A stretch of 42,672 nt of DNA from Pseudomonadota bacterium (GTDB lineage Bacteria; Pseudomonadota; Gammaproteobacteria; Steroidobacterales; Steroidobacteraceae), in NCBI GenBank assembly GCA_021816775.1, contig JAKAXA010000028.1, forward strand, positions 1 through 42,672. Direction: 5' to 3'. The translations under genes and the position numbers were made by a program. Shown in pieces: positions 27,264-39,524 of the stretch; the stretch's first letter is position 1; each line of letters begins with the position of its first letter. The notes beneath the pieces were generated by a model. The model made no database searches and had not been told where the DNA came from. It saw only the letters and a program-made list of their open reading frames with translations.

Positions 27264-28547
27264 ATGGCCGAGGAGCCTGATGAGGGCACGTCGGCCGAGC
27301 GGATCCGACAGCTGCAGCTTCAGCGGCTGCGCTGGTCGGTCCGTCATGCCTGGGAGAACGTCCCGCACTACCAACGCAGCTTCGCCGCCCAGGGGGTGCA
27401 TCCGGATGAGCTGCGCACGCTCGAGGACCTCGCCCGGTTTCCGTTCCTGACCAAACAGGACTTCCGCACCCACTACCCGTTCGGACTGTTCGCCGTGCCG
27501 CGCCAGAAGGTCGTGCGCATCCACACCTCGAGCGGCACGACCGGCAAGCCCACGGTCGTCGGGTATACCGCGCGCGACATCGACACCTGGGCCGGCTTGA
27601 TGAGCCGCTGCATCCGCGCCGCGGGGGCCCGCACCGGCGATGTCGTCCACATCGCGTACGACTACGGGCTGTTCACCGGCGGGCTCGGCTCGCACTGGGG
27701 CGCCGAGCGGCTCGGCTGCACGGTCATCCCCGTCTCAAGCGGCCGCAGCGGCTGGCAGGTGGAGCTCATCGAGGACTTCCGTCCCGACATCCTGATGGCC
27801 ACGCCCTCCTATGCGCTGACCCTGGCCGAGGCGTTCGAGCGGCGCGGGCTCGATCCGCGCGACAGCTCGCTGCGCATCGGCATCTTCGGCGCCGAGCCGT
27901 GGACCGAGACCACGCGCGCCGCGTTGCAGTCGCGGCTCGGGATTGAGGCGCTCGATCTGTACGGACTCGCCGAGGTGATGGGCCCGGGGGTCGCGTGCGA
28001 GACCGTGGGCGGTGACGGGGGGCTGACGATCTGGGAAGACCACATCTACCCCGAGGTGATCGACCCGCAGACCGGACAGGTGCTGCCCGACGGCGAGGAA
28101 GGCGAGCTGGTGCTCACCTCGCTCACCAAGGAGGCTCTCCCGGTGATCCGCTACCGCACGCACGACCGCACACGGCTGCTGCCGGCGCACAAGGGTCCGA
28201 TGCGCCGCATCGCGCGGGTGCTTGCGCGCACCGACGACATGCTGGTCATCCACGGCGTCAACGTGTACCCGTCTCAGCTCGAGGCGTTGATCGCGCACAC
28301 CGGCGGGCTCTCGTCGCACTACAAGCTCGAGATCACCCGCCAGGCCCCGCTCGATGACCTGACGGTGCACGTCGAGACGCTTGAGCGCGACAGTGATGCC
28401 GCCCGGCGCAGGATCGCCACGGAGCTGACCCGTCAAGTCAAGACTTACATCGGGGTGAGCGTGACGGTCGTGGTGCACCGCCCCGGCACCATCGAGCGCG
28501 CGCCCGGCGAGGCGACGCGGCTGATGCCGCGCCATCGGACGCATTAG
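27264..28547 (+). CDS. paaK: phenylacetate-CoA ligase
   Basis: ANL-superfamily adenylating enzyme, 427 residues, of the PaaK group, converting phenylacetate with ATP and CoA to phenylacetyl-CoA. The P-loop-like motif is TSSGTTGKPTVVGYT; other visible motifs are FGAEPWTE, LYGLAEVMGPGVACE and HGVNVYPSQLEAL. The ATG at 27264 follows TGAGGA seven bases upstream and is preferred to the GTG at 27237. No other paa catabolic genes are in the window, so its physiological substrate could be another aryl or indole acid. An aminotransferase gene follows after 109 bases on the same strand, which would fit aromatic amino acid use, but that is inference. Confidence 0.9.
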   Translation: MAEEPDEGTSAERIRQLQLQRLRWSVRHAWENVPHYQRSFAAQGVHPDELRTLEDLARFPFLTKQDFRTHYPFGLFAVPRQKVVRIHTSSGTTGKPTVVGYTARDIDTWAGLMSRCIRAAGARTGDVVHIAYDYGLFTGGLGSHWGAERLGCTVIPVSSGRSGWQVELIEDFRPDILMATPSYALTLAEAFERRGLDPRDSSLRIGIFGAEPWTETTRAALQSRLGIEALDLYGLAEVMGPGVACETVGGDGGLTIWEDHIYPEVIDPQTGQVLPDGEEGELVLTSLTKEALPVIRYRTHDRTRLLPAHKGPMRRIARVLARTDDMLVIHGVNVYPSQLEALIAHTGGLSSHYKLEITRQAPLDDLTVHVETLERDSDAARRRIATELTRQVKTYIGVSVTVVVHRPGTIERAPGEATRLMPRHRTH

Positions 28548-28656
28548 CCACAGATGCCGATCGAGGCCGGCCGCCGGACCGTGCGGACGCCTGCGCGCGG
28601 CCGCTGCACACGCAGGTCGTGGTTTAATGCGCCCATCTCCAGCAACAGGGCTCGCC

Positions 28657-29823
28657 ATGCAACGGTCCCGACCCTCCCGGCTGCGCGACATCACCGGCAT
28701 CGGCGTCGATCGCATGGGATCGATCGCGGATGCCTCCGGGCGCGACCTCCTCAGGCTCGAGAACCTCGATGTGAATATCCCGCCGGACACGGCGGCGATC
28801 GCGCGGACCGTTGAGGCTGCCGCGAGCGATGCGGCCAACAGCTACCTGCCCTTCCTCGGGCAGACGCGCTTGCGCGAGGCCGTGGCGCGGCATGTCTCGA
28901 GGATCTCGGGCGTGGAGTACTCCGGCGAGCGCAACTGCCTCATCTGTGCCGGCGGGCTGTCGGGAATTCTCAGCGTGCTGCTCGCCACCATCGAGGTCGG
29001 AGACGAGGTGATCGTCAGCGACCCGACCTACGCCGGCCTGCTCAACCGCATCCGCCTCGCGGGCGGCGTGCCGAAGTTCGCGCCATTCACCTTCACCCCC
29101 GGCGGTGCATGGCGATTGGACCGTGAAGCGCTGCGTCAATCGGTCGGCCCGCGCGTCAGGGCGATGCTGCTGATGTCGCCCGCGATGCCCTCGGGCGCGA
29201 TGCTCGATGAGAGCGACTGGTCGCTCATCGCCGCGCTGTGCCGCGATCACGATCTGATCCTGATTCTCGATGCGGCCATGGAGCGTCTCGTGTTCGACGG
29301 CCGCGCGGTGCTGCACCCCGCGGGCCTTGCGGGCATGGCGGAGCGCACCATCACGGTGGGCTCGGCAGCGAAGGAGCTGCGCATGATCGGATGGCGCGTC
29401 GGCTGGATCGTCGCGCCCGAGGCGTTCATGCCGGATCTGAGCGCGGTGGCGCTCGCCAACGTCGTGGTGCCGGTCGGCATCGCTCAGGACGCCGTCGCCG
29501 TTGCGCTCGAGCGCTCCCATGCCACGATGGGCGCGTATGTCGCGCAGCTGCAGGGGCGCCGCGACCTGATCGCCGCGGAGCTCGCCGGCCTGCCCTTCGG
29601 GATGCCTGCGGGCGGATGGTCGCTGCTGCTGCGCGTCAGCGACTTCGGCCTCGACGGCGAGCGGATGGCCGAGCGGCTCCTGGCGCAGGGCGTGTGCGCG
29701 ACGGCCATGAGCGGCTGGGGCGAGACGCACGGCCGCGCCTACATCCGCTTCGTATTCGCCAACGAATCGCTCGAGCGGCTGCGCGGACTCGGCGCGCGGG
29801 TGCGCGCCGCGATCGGCTCGTGA
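28657..29823 (+). CDS. PLP-dependent aminotransferase, class I/II fold
   Basis: 388-residue fold-type I enzyme. The Lys that binds PLP is K239 (SAAKELRMIGWRVGW), with the cofactor-ring Asp at D205 and a C-terminal Arg in YIRFVFA for a substrate carboxylate. Two positions usually conserved for PLP contact differ: the Asn of the NPTG motif is Met177 (SPAMPSG) and the Tyr of the DEVY motif is Met208 (DAAMERL). I recall this pair in a subgroup of aminotransferases. Substrate unknown; an amino acid or keto acid is likely. The ATG at 28657 has CAGGG upstream and is preferred to ATG 28627. It is convergent with lpd, 37 bases apart. Confidence 0.85.
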   Translation: MQRSRPSRLRDITGIGVDRMGSIADASGRDLLRLENLDVNIPPDTAAIARTVEAAASDAANSYLPFLGQTRLREAVARHVSRISGVEYSGERNCLICAGGLSGILSVLLATIEVGDEVIVSDPTYAGLLNRIRLAGGVPKFAPFTFTPGGAWRLDREALRQSVGPRVRAMLLMSPAMPSGAMLDESDWSLIAALCRDHDLILILDAAMERLVFDGRAVLHPAGLAGMAERTITVGSAAKELRMIGWRVGWIVAPEAFMPDLSAVALANVVVPVGIAQDAVAVALERSHATMGAYVAQLQGRRDLIAAELAGLPFGMPAGGWSLLLRVSDFGLDGERMAERLLAQGVCATAMSGWGETHGRAYIRFVFANESLERLRGLGARVRAAIGS

Positions 29824-29860
29824 GCGCCGATCTGCGCCCTGAAAGCCCCGCGCGTCCGCT

Positions 29861-31633
29861 CTACTTCTTCTTCGGGATGTACAGGTCGGTCAGCGTGCCT
29901 TCGCAGGCTTCCGCTGCCGCGCCGACTGTTTCCGACAGCGTCGGGTGCGGATGAATGGTGAGAGCAACGTCGGCCGCGTCACAGCCCATCTCCACCGCGA
30001 GCGCGACCTCGCTGATCAGCTCCCCGGCGTTGGGACCGACGATGCCGCCGCCGAGCACCCGATGCGTGTCCGGGTCGAACAGCAGCTTCGTCATACCCTC
30101 GTCGCGCCCGAGCGAGAGCGAGCGCCCACTGGCGGCCCACGGGAATGCGCCCTTTTCGACCTTGATGCCCTTGGCCTTCGCTTCGGTCTCGGTCAGGCCC
30201 ACCCAAGCGATCTCCGGATCGGTGTAGGCCACCGAGGGAATGACCCGCGCATCGAACGCGCGCTTGAGCCCCGCGGCCACCTCGGCAGCGACCTTCGCTT
30301 CGTGCATCGCCTTGTGGGCGAGCATCGGCGCTCCGACGATGTCGCCGATCGCGAAGATGTGCGGCACGTTGGTGCGCATCTGCTGGTCGACGGGGATGAA
30401 GCCGCGCTCCGACACGTGCACGCCGGCGGCCTCGGCCCCGATTCGTTTGCCGTTCGGGACCCGGCCGACCGCCACGAGCACCCGCTCGTAGGTGGCCGAC
30501 GCGGGCGCCTTGTCCCCCTCGAAGCTCACACGCAGCCCCTCGGCGAGCGCCTCGACGCGCGTCACTTTGGTGCCGAGCAGAATCTGCTCGTATCGGCCCC
30601 GGATGCGCCTCTCGAGCGGGCGCACCAGATCCGCATCGCAGCCCGGAATCAGCTGCGGCGTCAGTTCCACCACGCTCACGCGGGTACCGAGCGCCGCGTA
30701 CACACAGGCCATCTCAAGGCCGATGATGCCGCCGCCGATCACCAGCATCGGTCCCTTGAATGCCTCGAGTTCGAGCGCGCCGGTGGAGTCGAAGACCCGC
30801 GCATCCTCGGGCAGCCCCGGCAGACGCACCGCCTCGGAGCCTGCCGCGATGATGCACTGCTCGAAGCGGATGCGCTCGGTGCCGCGCTCGCCGCGCACCT
30901 CGATGACATTCGGCCCGAGGAATGTGCCCTCGCCCTGCACCACCTCAACCTTGCGCTGTTTGGCGAGCGAGGTCAGGCCGCCGGTGAGCTTGCCCACCAC
31001 CGAGTTCTTCCACTCGCGCAGTTTCGTCCGATCGATCCGGGGCGCGCCGAAGGCAATGCCGTGCGCGGCCATCGCGGCGGCCTCGTCGATCACCTTCGCG
31101 GCGTGCAGCAGCGCCTTGGAGGGAATGCACCCGACGTTCAGGCACACACCCCCGAGCGTGGACCAGCGCTCGACCAGCGTCACCTTCAAGCCCAGATCCG
31201 CGGCGCGGAACGCCCCCGAGTAGCCGCCCGGGCCCGCGCCGAGCACCAGCAGTTGCGTCGAGTGGTCGAAGCCGACGCTCGCCCCCGGGGCCGATCTGCC
31301 CGACGGTGCGCAAGTGGCTGCGGGTGCGGGAGCCACCGCGGGCGTGGGAGCCGCAGCCGGAGCCGGCGACGGTGCCGGCGCAGCCGCGGCCGGCGCGTCC
31401 GTGTCGAGGCGCAGGATCGGCGTGCCCTTGGAGACTTTATCGCCCGCCCTGACCAGCACCTCGGCGATCACGCCGGCGGCCGTCGCGGGCACATCCATGG
31501 ATGCCTTGTCCGTCTCGAGCGTCAGGAGCGGCGTGTCCACCTCGATGCGCTCGCCGGCCTTGACGAGCACATCGACCACCGCCACTTCGCTGAAGTTGCC
31601 GAGATCCGGCACCGCCAGTTCGATGCGGCTCAC
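29861..31633 (-). CDS. lpd: dihydrolipoyl dehydrogenase with N-terminal lipoyl domain
   Basis: E3 component of pyruvate dehydrogenase, reoxidising dihydrolipoamide with NAD+. 590 residues: an N-terminal lipoyl domain with Lys43 in ETDKAS, a Pro/Ala linker (about 80-120), then the flavoprotein with FAD loop GAGPGG (132-137), redox disulfide C164/C169 (GGVCLNVGCIPSK), the NAD loop GGGIIG, and the catalytic HPHPTLSE near the C-terminus. E. coli Lpd has no lipoyl domain; the lipoyl-E3 form is known from Neisseria and others. The start is GTG at 31633, overlapping the aceF stop as GTGA. Last gene of the aceE-aceF-lpd operon. Confidence 0.95.
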   Translation of the reverse strand: MSRIELAVPDLGNFSEVAVVDVLVKAGERIEVDTPLLTLETDKASMDVPATAAGVIAEVLVRAGDKVSKGTPILRLDTDAPAAAAPAPSPAPAAAPTPAVAPAPAATCAPSGRSAPGASVGFDHSTQLLVLGAGPGGYSGAFRAADLGLKVTLVERWSTLGGVCLNVGCIPSKALLHAAKVIDEAAAMAAHGIAFGAPRIDRTKLREWKNSVVGKLTGGLTSLAKQRKVEVVQGEGTFLGPNVIEVRGERGTERIRFEQCIIAAGSEAVRLPGLPEDARVFDSTGALELEAFKGPMLVIGGGIIGLEMACVYAALGTRVSVVELTPQLIPGCDADLVRPLERRIRGRYEQILLGTKVTRVEALAEGLRVSFEGDKAPASATYERVLVAVGRVPNGKRIGAEAAGVHVSERGFIPVDQQMRTNVPHIFAIGDIVGAPMLAHKAMHEAKVAAEVAAGLKRAFDARVIPSVAYTDPEIAWVGLTETEAKAKGIKVEKGAFPWAASGRSLSLGRDEGMTKLLFDPDTHRVLGGGIVGPNAGELISEVALAVEMGCDAADVALTIHPHPTLSETVGAAAEACEGTLTDLYIPKKK

Positions 31634-32955
31634 GGCACGGCCTCGAGCAGCGCCTGAGGATCGGCCAGGGTCTTGGCAAGGAAGGTCGTGAAGCGCGCCG
31701 CAGCCGCCCCGTCGATGACCCGGTGATCGTACGACAGCGACAACGGCAGCATCAGACGCGGGACGAACTCGCCGTCGCGATAGACCGGTTTGAACGCCGA
31801 GCGCGACACGCCGAGGATGGCGACCTCGGGCGCATTGATGATGGGGGTGAAGGCGGTCCCGCCGATGCCCCCGAGACTGGAGACCGTGAAGCACCCGCCC
31901 TGCATCTGCGCCGCGGACAGCTTGCCGGCGCGCGCCGCGCCCGAGAGCTCCCCGAGCTGGCGCGCCACCTCGTAGATGTCCTTGCGGTTGGCCTCGTGCA
32001 GCACCGGCACCATCAGGCCGTTCGGTGTGTCGGCGGCAAAGCCGATGTGCACGTACTTCTTCAGGATCAGGTTCGCGCCCGCAGGATCGAGCGAGGCGTT
32101 GAACGTCGGGAATGCCTGCAGCGCCTTGACGCAGGCGCGCACGATGAATGCGAGCGGCGTGAGCTTGATGCCGCGTTCGGCGGCCTGCTCCTTGAGCTTC
32201 GCGCGCAGCGCCTCGAGCTCGGTGATGTCCGCCTCGTCAAACTGCGTCACGTGCGGCACGTTGACCCAGCTGGCGTGCAGACGAGGGCCGGAGATGCGCT
32301 GAATGCGCGAGAGTGGCTGCGTCTCGATCGGTCCGAACGCGGCGAAATCCACCACCGGGACCGCCGGCAGCGCCCCTGGGCCGCCGGCGCCCGGCGCCCC
32401 CAGCGCGCGCTTGACGAACGCCTTGACGTCATCGTGGGTGATGCGCCCCTTCAGGCCGCTGCCCGTGACGCGGGTGAGATCCACCCCGAGCTCGCGCGCG
32501 AACTTGCGCACGCTCGGCCCCGCGTAGGCGCGCGAGAAACCGGGCTCGTTGATCGGCGGCAGATCCGCGGAGGCGGGCGCCGCCGTCTGAGCAGCCGCGG
32601 GCGCGGCGGCGGGTGCCGGTGCAGCCTGGGCGGCCGCAGGCGCGCGCGTGGGCGGCGGTGTGGGCGCCTGTGCTGGCGAGGCGGCGGGAGCCGCTGCGGC
32701 GGCGCCGCGGGTGCGCACGGTGGCCACCAGATCGCCCGCCGAGACGGTGCTGCCCTTGTCGATGTGCAGCTTCTCGATCACCCCGCCGACGGCCGAGGGC
32801 ACGTCCATGGTGGCCTTCTCGGTCTCCAGGGTGACCAGCGGCGCCTCCGGCTCGATGACCTCGCCCGCCTTGACCAGCACGTCGATGACGGCGACGTCTT
32901 TGAAATTGCCCATGTCGGGCACGCGCACTTCAACGAGGCTCTCTGCCGCGCTCAT
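31630..32955 (-). CDS. aceF: dihydrolipoyl acetyltransferase (PDH E2)
   Basis: Core of the pyruvate dehydrogenase complex, 441 residues. One lipoyl domain (1-80) with Lys47 in ETEKATM, a long Ala/Pro linker (about 85-135), a peripheral subunit-binding domain at 144-181 (SVRKFARELGVDL to DVKAFVKR), and the acetyltransferase core with DHRVIDG (D410, H411, D415). E. coli AceF has three lipoyl domains; a single one is common in other gammaproteobacteria. The aceE stop lies 20 bases upstream; lpd overlaps its end. Together with the lipoyl domain on Lpd this complex would carry two swinging arms on different subunits. Confidence 0.96.
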   Translation of the reverse strand: MSAAESLVEVRVPDMGNFKDVAVIDVLVKAGEVIEPEAPLVTLETEKATMDVPSAVGGVIEKLHIDKGSTVSAGDLVATVRTRGAAAAAPAASPAQAPTPPPTRAPAAAQAAPAPAAAPAAAQTAAPASADLPPINEPGFSRAYAGPSVRKFARELGVDLTRVTGSGLKGRITHDDVKAFVKRALGAPGAGGPGALPAVPVVDFAAFGPIETQPLSRIQRISGPRLHASWVNVPHVTQFDEADITELEALRAKLKEQAAERGIKLTPLAFIVRACVKALQAFPTFNASLDPAGANLILKKYVHIGFAADTPNGLMVPVLHEANRKDIYEVARQLGELSGAARAGKLSAAQMQGGCFTVSSLGGIGGTAFTPIINAPEVAILGVSRSAFKPVYRDGEFVPRLMLPLSLSYDHRVIDGAAAARFTTFLAKTLADPQALLEAVP

Positions 32956-32975
32956 CGCGATATTGCCTTCAGCTT

Positions 32976-35648
<2,673 letters not shown>

Positions 35649-35835
35649 GCGGTCTCACACTCGGCCGCGCAACGCCACAGCGCGCGCGGCCCAAGGGGTC
35701 GAATTCCTCGACATCCGCCGCTCGGCCCGGTGGCGCAGCCTCGGACCTACGACGCATACACCCGATACGAAACGCCCCGGCCGAATGGAGTACGATGCGC
35801 CGCCAGCATCCCCTGCGAGCGAAAGTCGCCTGTCA

Positions 35836-37410
35836 ATGAGCCGCGCAATAATCCGGGTTTCAACCGCGATGGTCAAGCAAGGACCGCAGCTGCGCGCGCG
35901 CGCGCGCGGCCCGGTTGCGCTGCTGCCGGCGGCGATACGGCCGCAAATCGTGCGCTCGCGCACACCCGGGGAACCCGACACCCTACTTGTGGTGATGCCC
36001 GAGTCTGCCGGAAGAGAGAGCCTCGCGCGGCTGCCCGAGGGCGAGCGCTGGCAGGCGCTGCACGCGCGCGAGCGGCCGCGCGCCGGCACCGTGCGCACGA
36101 GCGCACTCGCCAATCGCCGCCAGACGCTGGCGGTGCTCGGGTTCGCTCCCGACGAGGCAAGTGTTTTCGAGCTGCTGCAGCTGGCCGGGCGAATGCTCAA
36201 GGCAGCCGCCGCGCGCGCCCCGCAGACCGTTGCGCTCGCGGCCGTCGGCACGCCCGCGAGGATCCAGTCCGCGCTCGAGGCGCTGCTCGCCGCAACGCTC
36301 GCCGAGCACTTCGCGCTGCCGAGCTTCAAGAGCGCCGAGCGCGCGACCCCGGCCCTGCGCCGCATCGTGCTGCCGCCCGAGCCTGCCCTCGATACGCGCT
36401 ACGCGACCGTCAGCGCCGATGGGACCAATCTGGCGCGCTGGCTCACCGCGCTGCCGCCCAACATGCTCGACTCCCGCGGCTACCACTCCGTGCTCACCCA
36501 CCTCGCGCGCCGCCATGGCCTTGCCATGAGCTGGCACGGCGAGGCGGCGCTGCGCCGCGCCGGTGCGAACGCGTTTCTCGCGGTCGCAGCGGGCAGCGGC
36601 CATCGCGACGCGGGCATTGCGCGGCTCTCGTATCGTCCGGCGCGCCGGCGCACGGGAGCCCCGGATCTGGCGCTCATCGGCAAGGGCATTGTGTTCGACA
36701 CCGGCGGGGTGAACCTCAAGCCGCACAAAAGCATGCTCGAGATGCACACCGACATGGGCGGCAGCGCCGTAGCGCTCGCAACGCTCATCGCGCTGGCCGA
36801 GCTCAACGCACCGATCGCGGCTGACGCGTGGCTCGCGATCAGCGAGAACGACATCGGTCCGCGCGCGTACCGGCCGCAGGAGGTGGTGCGCGCGGCCAAC
36901 GGCGTCACGATCCAAATCGTGCACAGCGACGCGGAGGGGCGCATGGCGCTCGCCGACACTCTGGCGCTCGCCGCGCGCACACGCCCGCGCCTGATGCTCG
37001 ACTTTGCGACGCTGACCGGTGCGTGCGTGTACGCACTCACCGAGCGCATGAGCGGTGTGTTCACCAACCGTCCGCAGCTCGCCGAGCGGCTGCTCGCAGC
37101 CGGCCGCGCCAGCGGCGAGCGCGTCTGGCCCTTCCCGTTCGACGCGGATTTCGATGCCGACCTCGACAGCAAGGCGGCGGATATTCTGCAGTGCGCGGTC
37201 GAGGGCAAGGGCGATCACATCCTCGCCGCGCGATTTCTCAGCCGCTTCGTGCCGCGCGAGATACCCTGGGCGCATGTGGATCTGTCCTCGGCCACGCGCA
37301 CCGGCGGTCTCGGTCACGTCAACACCGACATCACCGGCTTCGGTGTGCGCTTCGCGCTGGAGCTGCTCGTGAGGCAGAAGGTGCTGCAGACTCTGGAGCG
37401 GCGCACATGA
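35836..37410 (+). CDS. leucyl aminopeptidase family protein (M17)
   Basis: Two-zinc aminopeptidase of the M17 family, 524 residues. The catalytic region shows [19 protein letters not shown] (K283, D288), [24 protein letters not shown], and [17 protein letters not shown] (D365, E367, R369), so the metal and catalytic residues are complete. The N-terminal third is the variable macrodomain-like region. Several starts are possible (ATG 35784, 35836, 35869); none has a strong ribosome-binding site, and 35836 is a compromise. The end overlaps pyrC as ATGA. The family also contains proteins with DNA-binding roles (PepA), so more than peptide cleavage is possible. Confidence 0.88.
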   Translation: MSRAIIRVSTAMVKQGPQLRARARGPVALLPAAIRPQIVRSRTPGEPDTLLVVMPESAGRESLARLPEGERWQALHARERPRAGTVRTSALANRRQTLAVLGFAPDEASVFELLQLAGRMLKAAAARAPQTVALAAVGTPARIQSALEALLAATLAEHFALPSFKSAERATPALRRIVLPPEPALDTRYATVSADGTNLARWLTALPPNMLDSRGYHSVLTHLARRHGLAMSWHGEAALRRAGANAFLAVAAGSGHRDAGIARLSYRPARRRTGAPDLALIGKGIVFDTGGVNLKPHKSMLEMHTDMGGSAVALATLIALAELNAPIAADAWLAISENDIGPRAYRPQEVVRAANGVTIQIVHSDAEGRMALADTLALAARTRPRLMLDFATLTGACVYALTERMSGVFTNRPQLAERLLAAGRASGERVWPFPFDADFDADLDSKAADILQCAVEGKGDHILAARFLSRFVPREIPWAHVDLSSATRTGGLGHVNTDITGFGVRFALELLVRQKVLQTLERRT

Positions 37411-38462
37411 GTGCCCCGAGCACCCTCACGCTGCGCCGCCCTGACGACTTTCACCTGCACGTGCGCGACGGGCAGGCGCTCGCGGCCGTCGTACCCTTCA
37501 GCGCGGCGCGCTTCGCGCGCGCGCTGATCATGCCGAATCTGCGCCCGCCGGTACGCACCGCGGCCGAGGCGCTGGCGTACCGCGAGCGCATTCTCGCAGC
37601 CCTGCCGGCCGGCGCGCGCTTCACGCCGCTGATGAGCCTCTACCTCACGGACGACACCCCGGCCGGGGAGGTCGAGCGCGCCCGCGCGAGCGGCTGCATC
37701 CTGGGGTTTAAGCTGTACCCGGCCGGGGCGACCACCCACTCGGACGCTGGGGTGACGGACATCGGGCGCGTCCACGGCGTGCTCGAGCGGCTGCAGGAGA
37801 CGGGGCTTGCGCTGCAGGTGCACGGCGAGGTGACCGATCCGCGCATCGATGTGTTCGAGCGCGAGGCGCGCTTCATCGACACCGTGCTCGCCCCGGTGCT
37901 CGAGCGCTTCCCCCGCCTGCGCGTGGTGTTCGAGCACATCACCACGCGGGCGGCGGTCGAGTTCGTCCTCGGCGCCCGCGAGGGGATCGCCGCAACCGTG
38001 ACGCCACAGCATCTGCTGATGAACCGCAATGCGCTGTTCGCCGGGGGCATCCGGCCGCACCATTATTGTCTGCCGGTGCTGAAGTCGGAGGCCGACCGCG
38101 AGGCGCTGTGCGCGGCCGTGCGCGGCGGCAGCCCGCGGCTGTTTCTCGGCACGGACAGCGCCCCGCATGCCCGCTCGGCCAAGGAGAACGCCTGCGGCTG
38201 CGCCGGGATCTTCTCGGCGCATGCGGCGCTCGAGCTGTATGCGGAGGCCTTCGAGGCCATCGGCGCGCTCGAGCGCCTGGAGGCCTTCGCCGCCCATCAT
38301 GGCGCGGACTTTTACCGCCTGCCGCGCAACGAGGGCCGCGTGCGGCTGGTGAGATCGCCCTGGGAGGTGCCGGCGAGCTATCCGTTCGGCACCGGGGAGA
38401 TCGTCGCGCTGCGCGCCGGGGAGCGCATCGGCTGGCGCATCGAGGCGGTGGAACGTCCATGA
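37407..38462 (+). CDS. pyrC: dihydroorotase
   Basis: Zinc enzyme of pyrimidine synthesis interconverting carbamoyl-aspartate and dihydroorotate. 351 residues (E. coli 348). Metal ligands are visible: H16 and H18 in [10 protein letters not shown], the carboxylated Lys102 in GFKLYPAG, His in LQVHGE and VFEHIT, and Asp in GTDSAPH. The ATG overlaps the aminopeptidase TGA (37407-37410), and its own stop overlaps the rnt start, giving two successive ATGA junctions. This is the class II (E. coli-like) dihydroorotase. It is in operon with the aminopeptidase and rnt by spacing. Confidence 0.96.
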   Translation: MSAPSTLTLRRPDDFHLHVRDGQALAAVVPFSAARFARALIMPNLRPPVRTAAEALAYRERILAALPAGARFTPLMSLYLTDDTPAGEVERARASGCILGFKLYPAGATTHSDAGVTDIGRVHGVLERLQETGLALQVHGEVTDPRIDVFEREARFIDTVLAPVLERFPRLRVVFEHITTRAAVEFVLGAREGIAATVTPQHLLMNRNALFAGGIRPHHYCLPVLKSEADREALCAAVRGGSPRLFLGTDSAPHARSAKENACGCAGIFSAHAALELYAEAFEAIGALERLEAFAAHHGADFYRLPRNEGRVRLVRSPWEVPASYPFGTGEIVALRAGERIGWRIEAVERP

Positions 38463-39172
38463 GCGAGACACACGCCGCCGAACCCGCGCCTGCCCCGCCC
38501 GGCCCGATGGCCGGGCGGTTCCGCGGCTTTCTCCCGGTGGTGGTCGATGTCGAGACCGGCGGGTTCAACGCCGCCACGGATGCGTTGCTCGAGATCGCCG
38601 CGGTGATGATCGACATCGGCGCCGACGGGCTGCTGCGCCGCGGCGCAACGCACTCGTATCACGTCAAGCCGTTCGAGGGCGCGCGCATCGAGCCGGCGGC
38701 GCTGCAGGTCAACGGCATCGATCCGTTCCATCCGCTGCGCCCGGCGCTGCCCGAACGCGATGCGCTGCAGCGGATCTTCCGGGACATTCGCCACGCCATG
38801 CGTGACTACGGCTGCCGGCGCGCGATTCTGGTCGGCCACAACGCCGCCTTCGACCTGGGCTTTCTCAACGCCACGGTCAAGCGGGCCGACATCAAGCGCA
38901 ATCCCTTTCATCCGTTCTCGTGCTTCGACACCGCGACGCTGGCGGGCGCGGCCCTCGGCCAGACCGTGCTCGCGAAGGCGGTGATGGTGGCGGGCCTAGA
39001 CTGGGATCCCTCGAGCGCGCATTCGGCGAGCTACGACGCCGAGCGCACCGCGGAGCTGTTCTGTCTGGTGTGCAACCGCCTGCGCGGAAGCGCCCTGGAG
39101 GCCCAGTCGCGAGCGCAGGCGCTCGGCTGGCAGACCCAGCCGAGCGACCCCGAGGCCACCGAAGATCCCTGA
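38459..39172 (+). CDS. rnt: ribonuclease T
   Basis: DEDDh 3'-5' exonuclease trimming tRNA and other stable RNAs, 237 residues (E. coli 215). Motifs: [10 protein letters not shown] with D30 and E32, [13 protein letters not shown], and [14 protein letters not shown] with the catalytic His and Asp. [16 protein letters not shown] between them is typical of RNase T. The N-terminus has about 20 extra residues rich in Pro/Ala, so a later start could be real, but the ATGA overlap with pyrC favours this one. rnt with pyrC as neighbour is a familiar order in Pseudomonas-like genomes. Its stop lies in a hairpin shared with the grxD stop. Confidence 0.94.
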   Translation: MSETHAAEPAPAPPGPMAGRFRGFLPVVVDVETGGFNAATDALLEIAAVMIDIGADGLLRRGATHSYHVKPFEGARIEPAALQVNGIDPFHPLRPALPERDALQRIFRDIRHAMRDYGCRRAILVGHNAAFDLGFLNATVKRADIKRNPFHPFSCFDTATLAGAALGQTVLAKAVMVAGLDWDPSSAHSASYDAERTAELFCLVCNRLRGSALEAQSRAQALGWQTQPSDPEATEDP

Positions 39173-39194
39173 GGGCCGGCGGCAGGCGCCTCAG
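39169..39194. terminator. inverted repeat enclosing both stop codons of rnt and grxD
   Basis: CTGAGG (39169-39174) and CCTCAG (39189-39194) form a 6-bp stem, extendable through GGCC/GGC pairs with a bulge. The rnt TGA (39170-39172) and grxD TGA (39193-39191) lie in the arms. No T-run follows on either side. Confidence 0.4.
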
Positions 39195-39520
39195 CTGTGC
39201 TTGCCGAGCGCCCCGGCGCTCTCGAGCACTTTCTGCAGCTCGCCGCTCTGATACATCTCGAGCGTGATGTCGCAGCCGCCGAGCAGCTCGCCCTTGACGT
39301 ACAGCTGCGGGTACGTCGGCCAGTTGGAATAGCGCTTGAGCGCCTCGCGCAGCTCCGGTTCCTCGAAAATATTGACCGCCTTGAACTCGGCGCCGAGGGC
39401 GCGCAGGGCCGCCACCGTCTGAGCCGAGAAGCCGCACTGCGGGAAATCCGGCGTGCCCTTCATGAACAGCACCACCGGTTGCGCGCTGACCTCGGCCTTG
39501 ATTCTCTCGACTACGTCCAT
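39191..39520 (-). CDS. grxD: monothiol glutaredoxin
   Basis: Grx4-type monothiol glutaredoxin, 109 residues, that binds 2Fe-2S with glutathione and passes clusters to other proteins. The CGFS motif has Cys29 (PDFPQCGFSAQ); WPTYPQLYVKGELLGGCDI is the other conserved stretch. It begins four bases after the DUF1289 gene stop; its strong Shine-Dalgarno (GAGGTGA) includes that gene's stop codon, so the two are translationally linked. With apbC it is the second Fe-S cluster carrier in this window. Confidence 0.96.
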   Translation of the reverse strand: MDVVERIKAEVSAQPVVLFMKGTPDFPQCGFSAQTVAALRALGAEFKAVNIFEEPELREALKRYSNWPTYPQLYVKGELLGGCDITLEMYQSGELQKVLESAGALGKHS

Positions 39521-39524
39521 CAGT

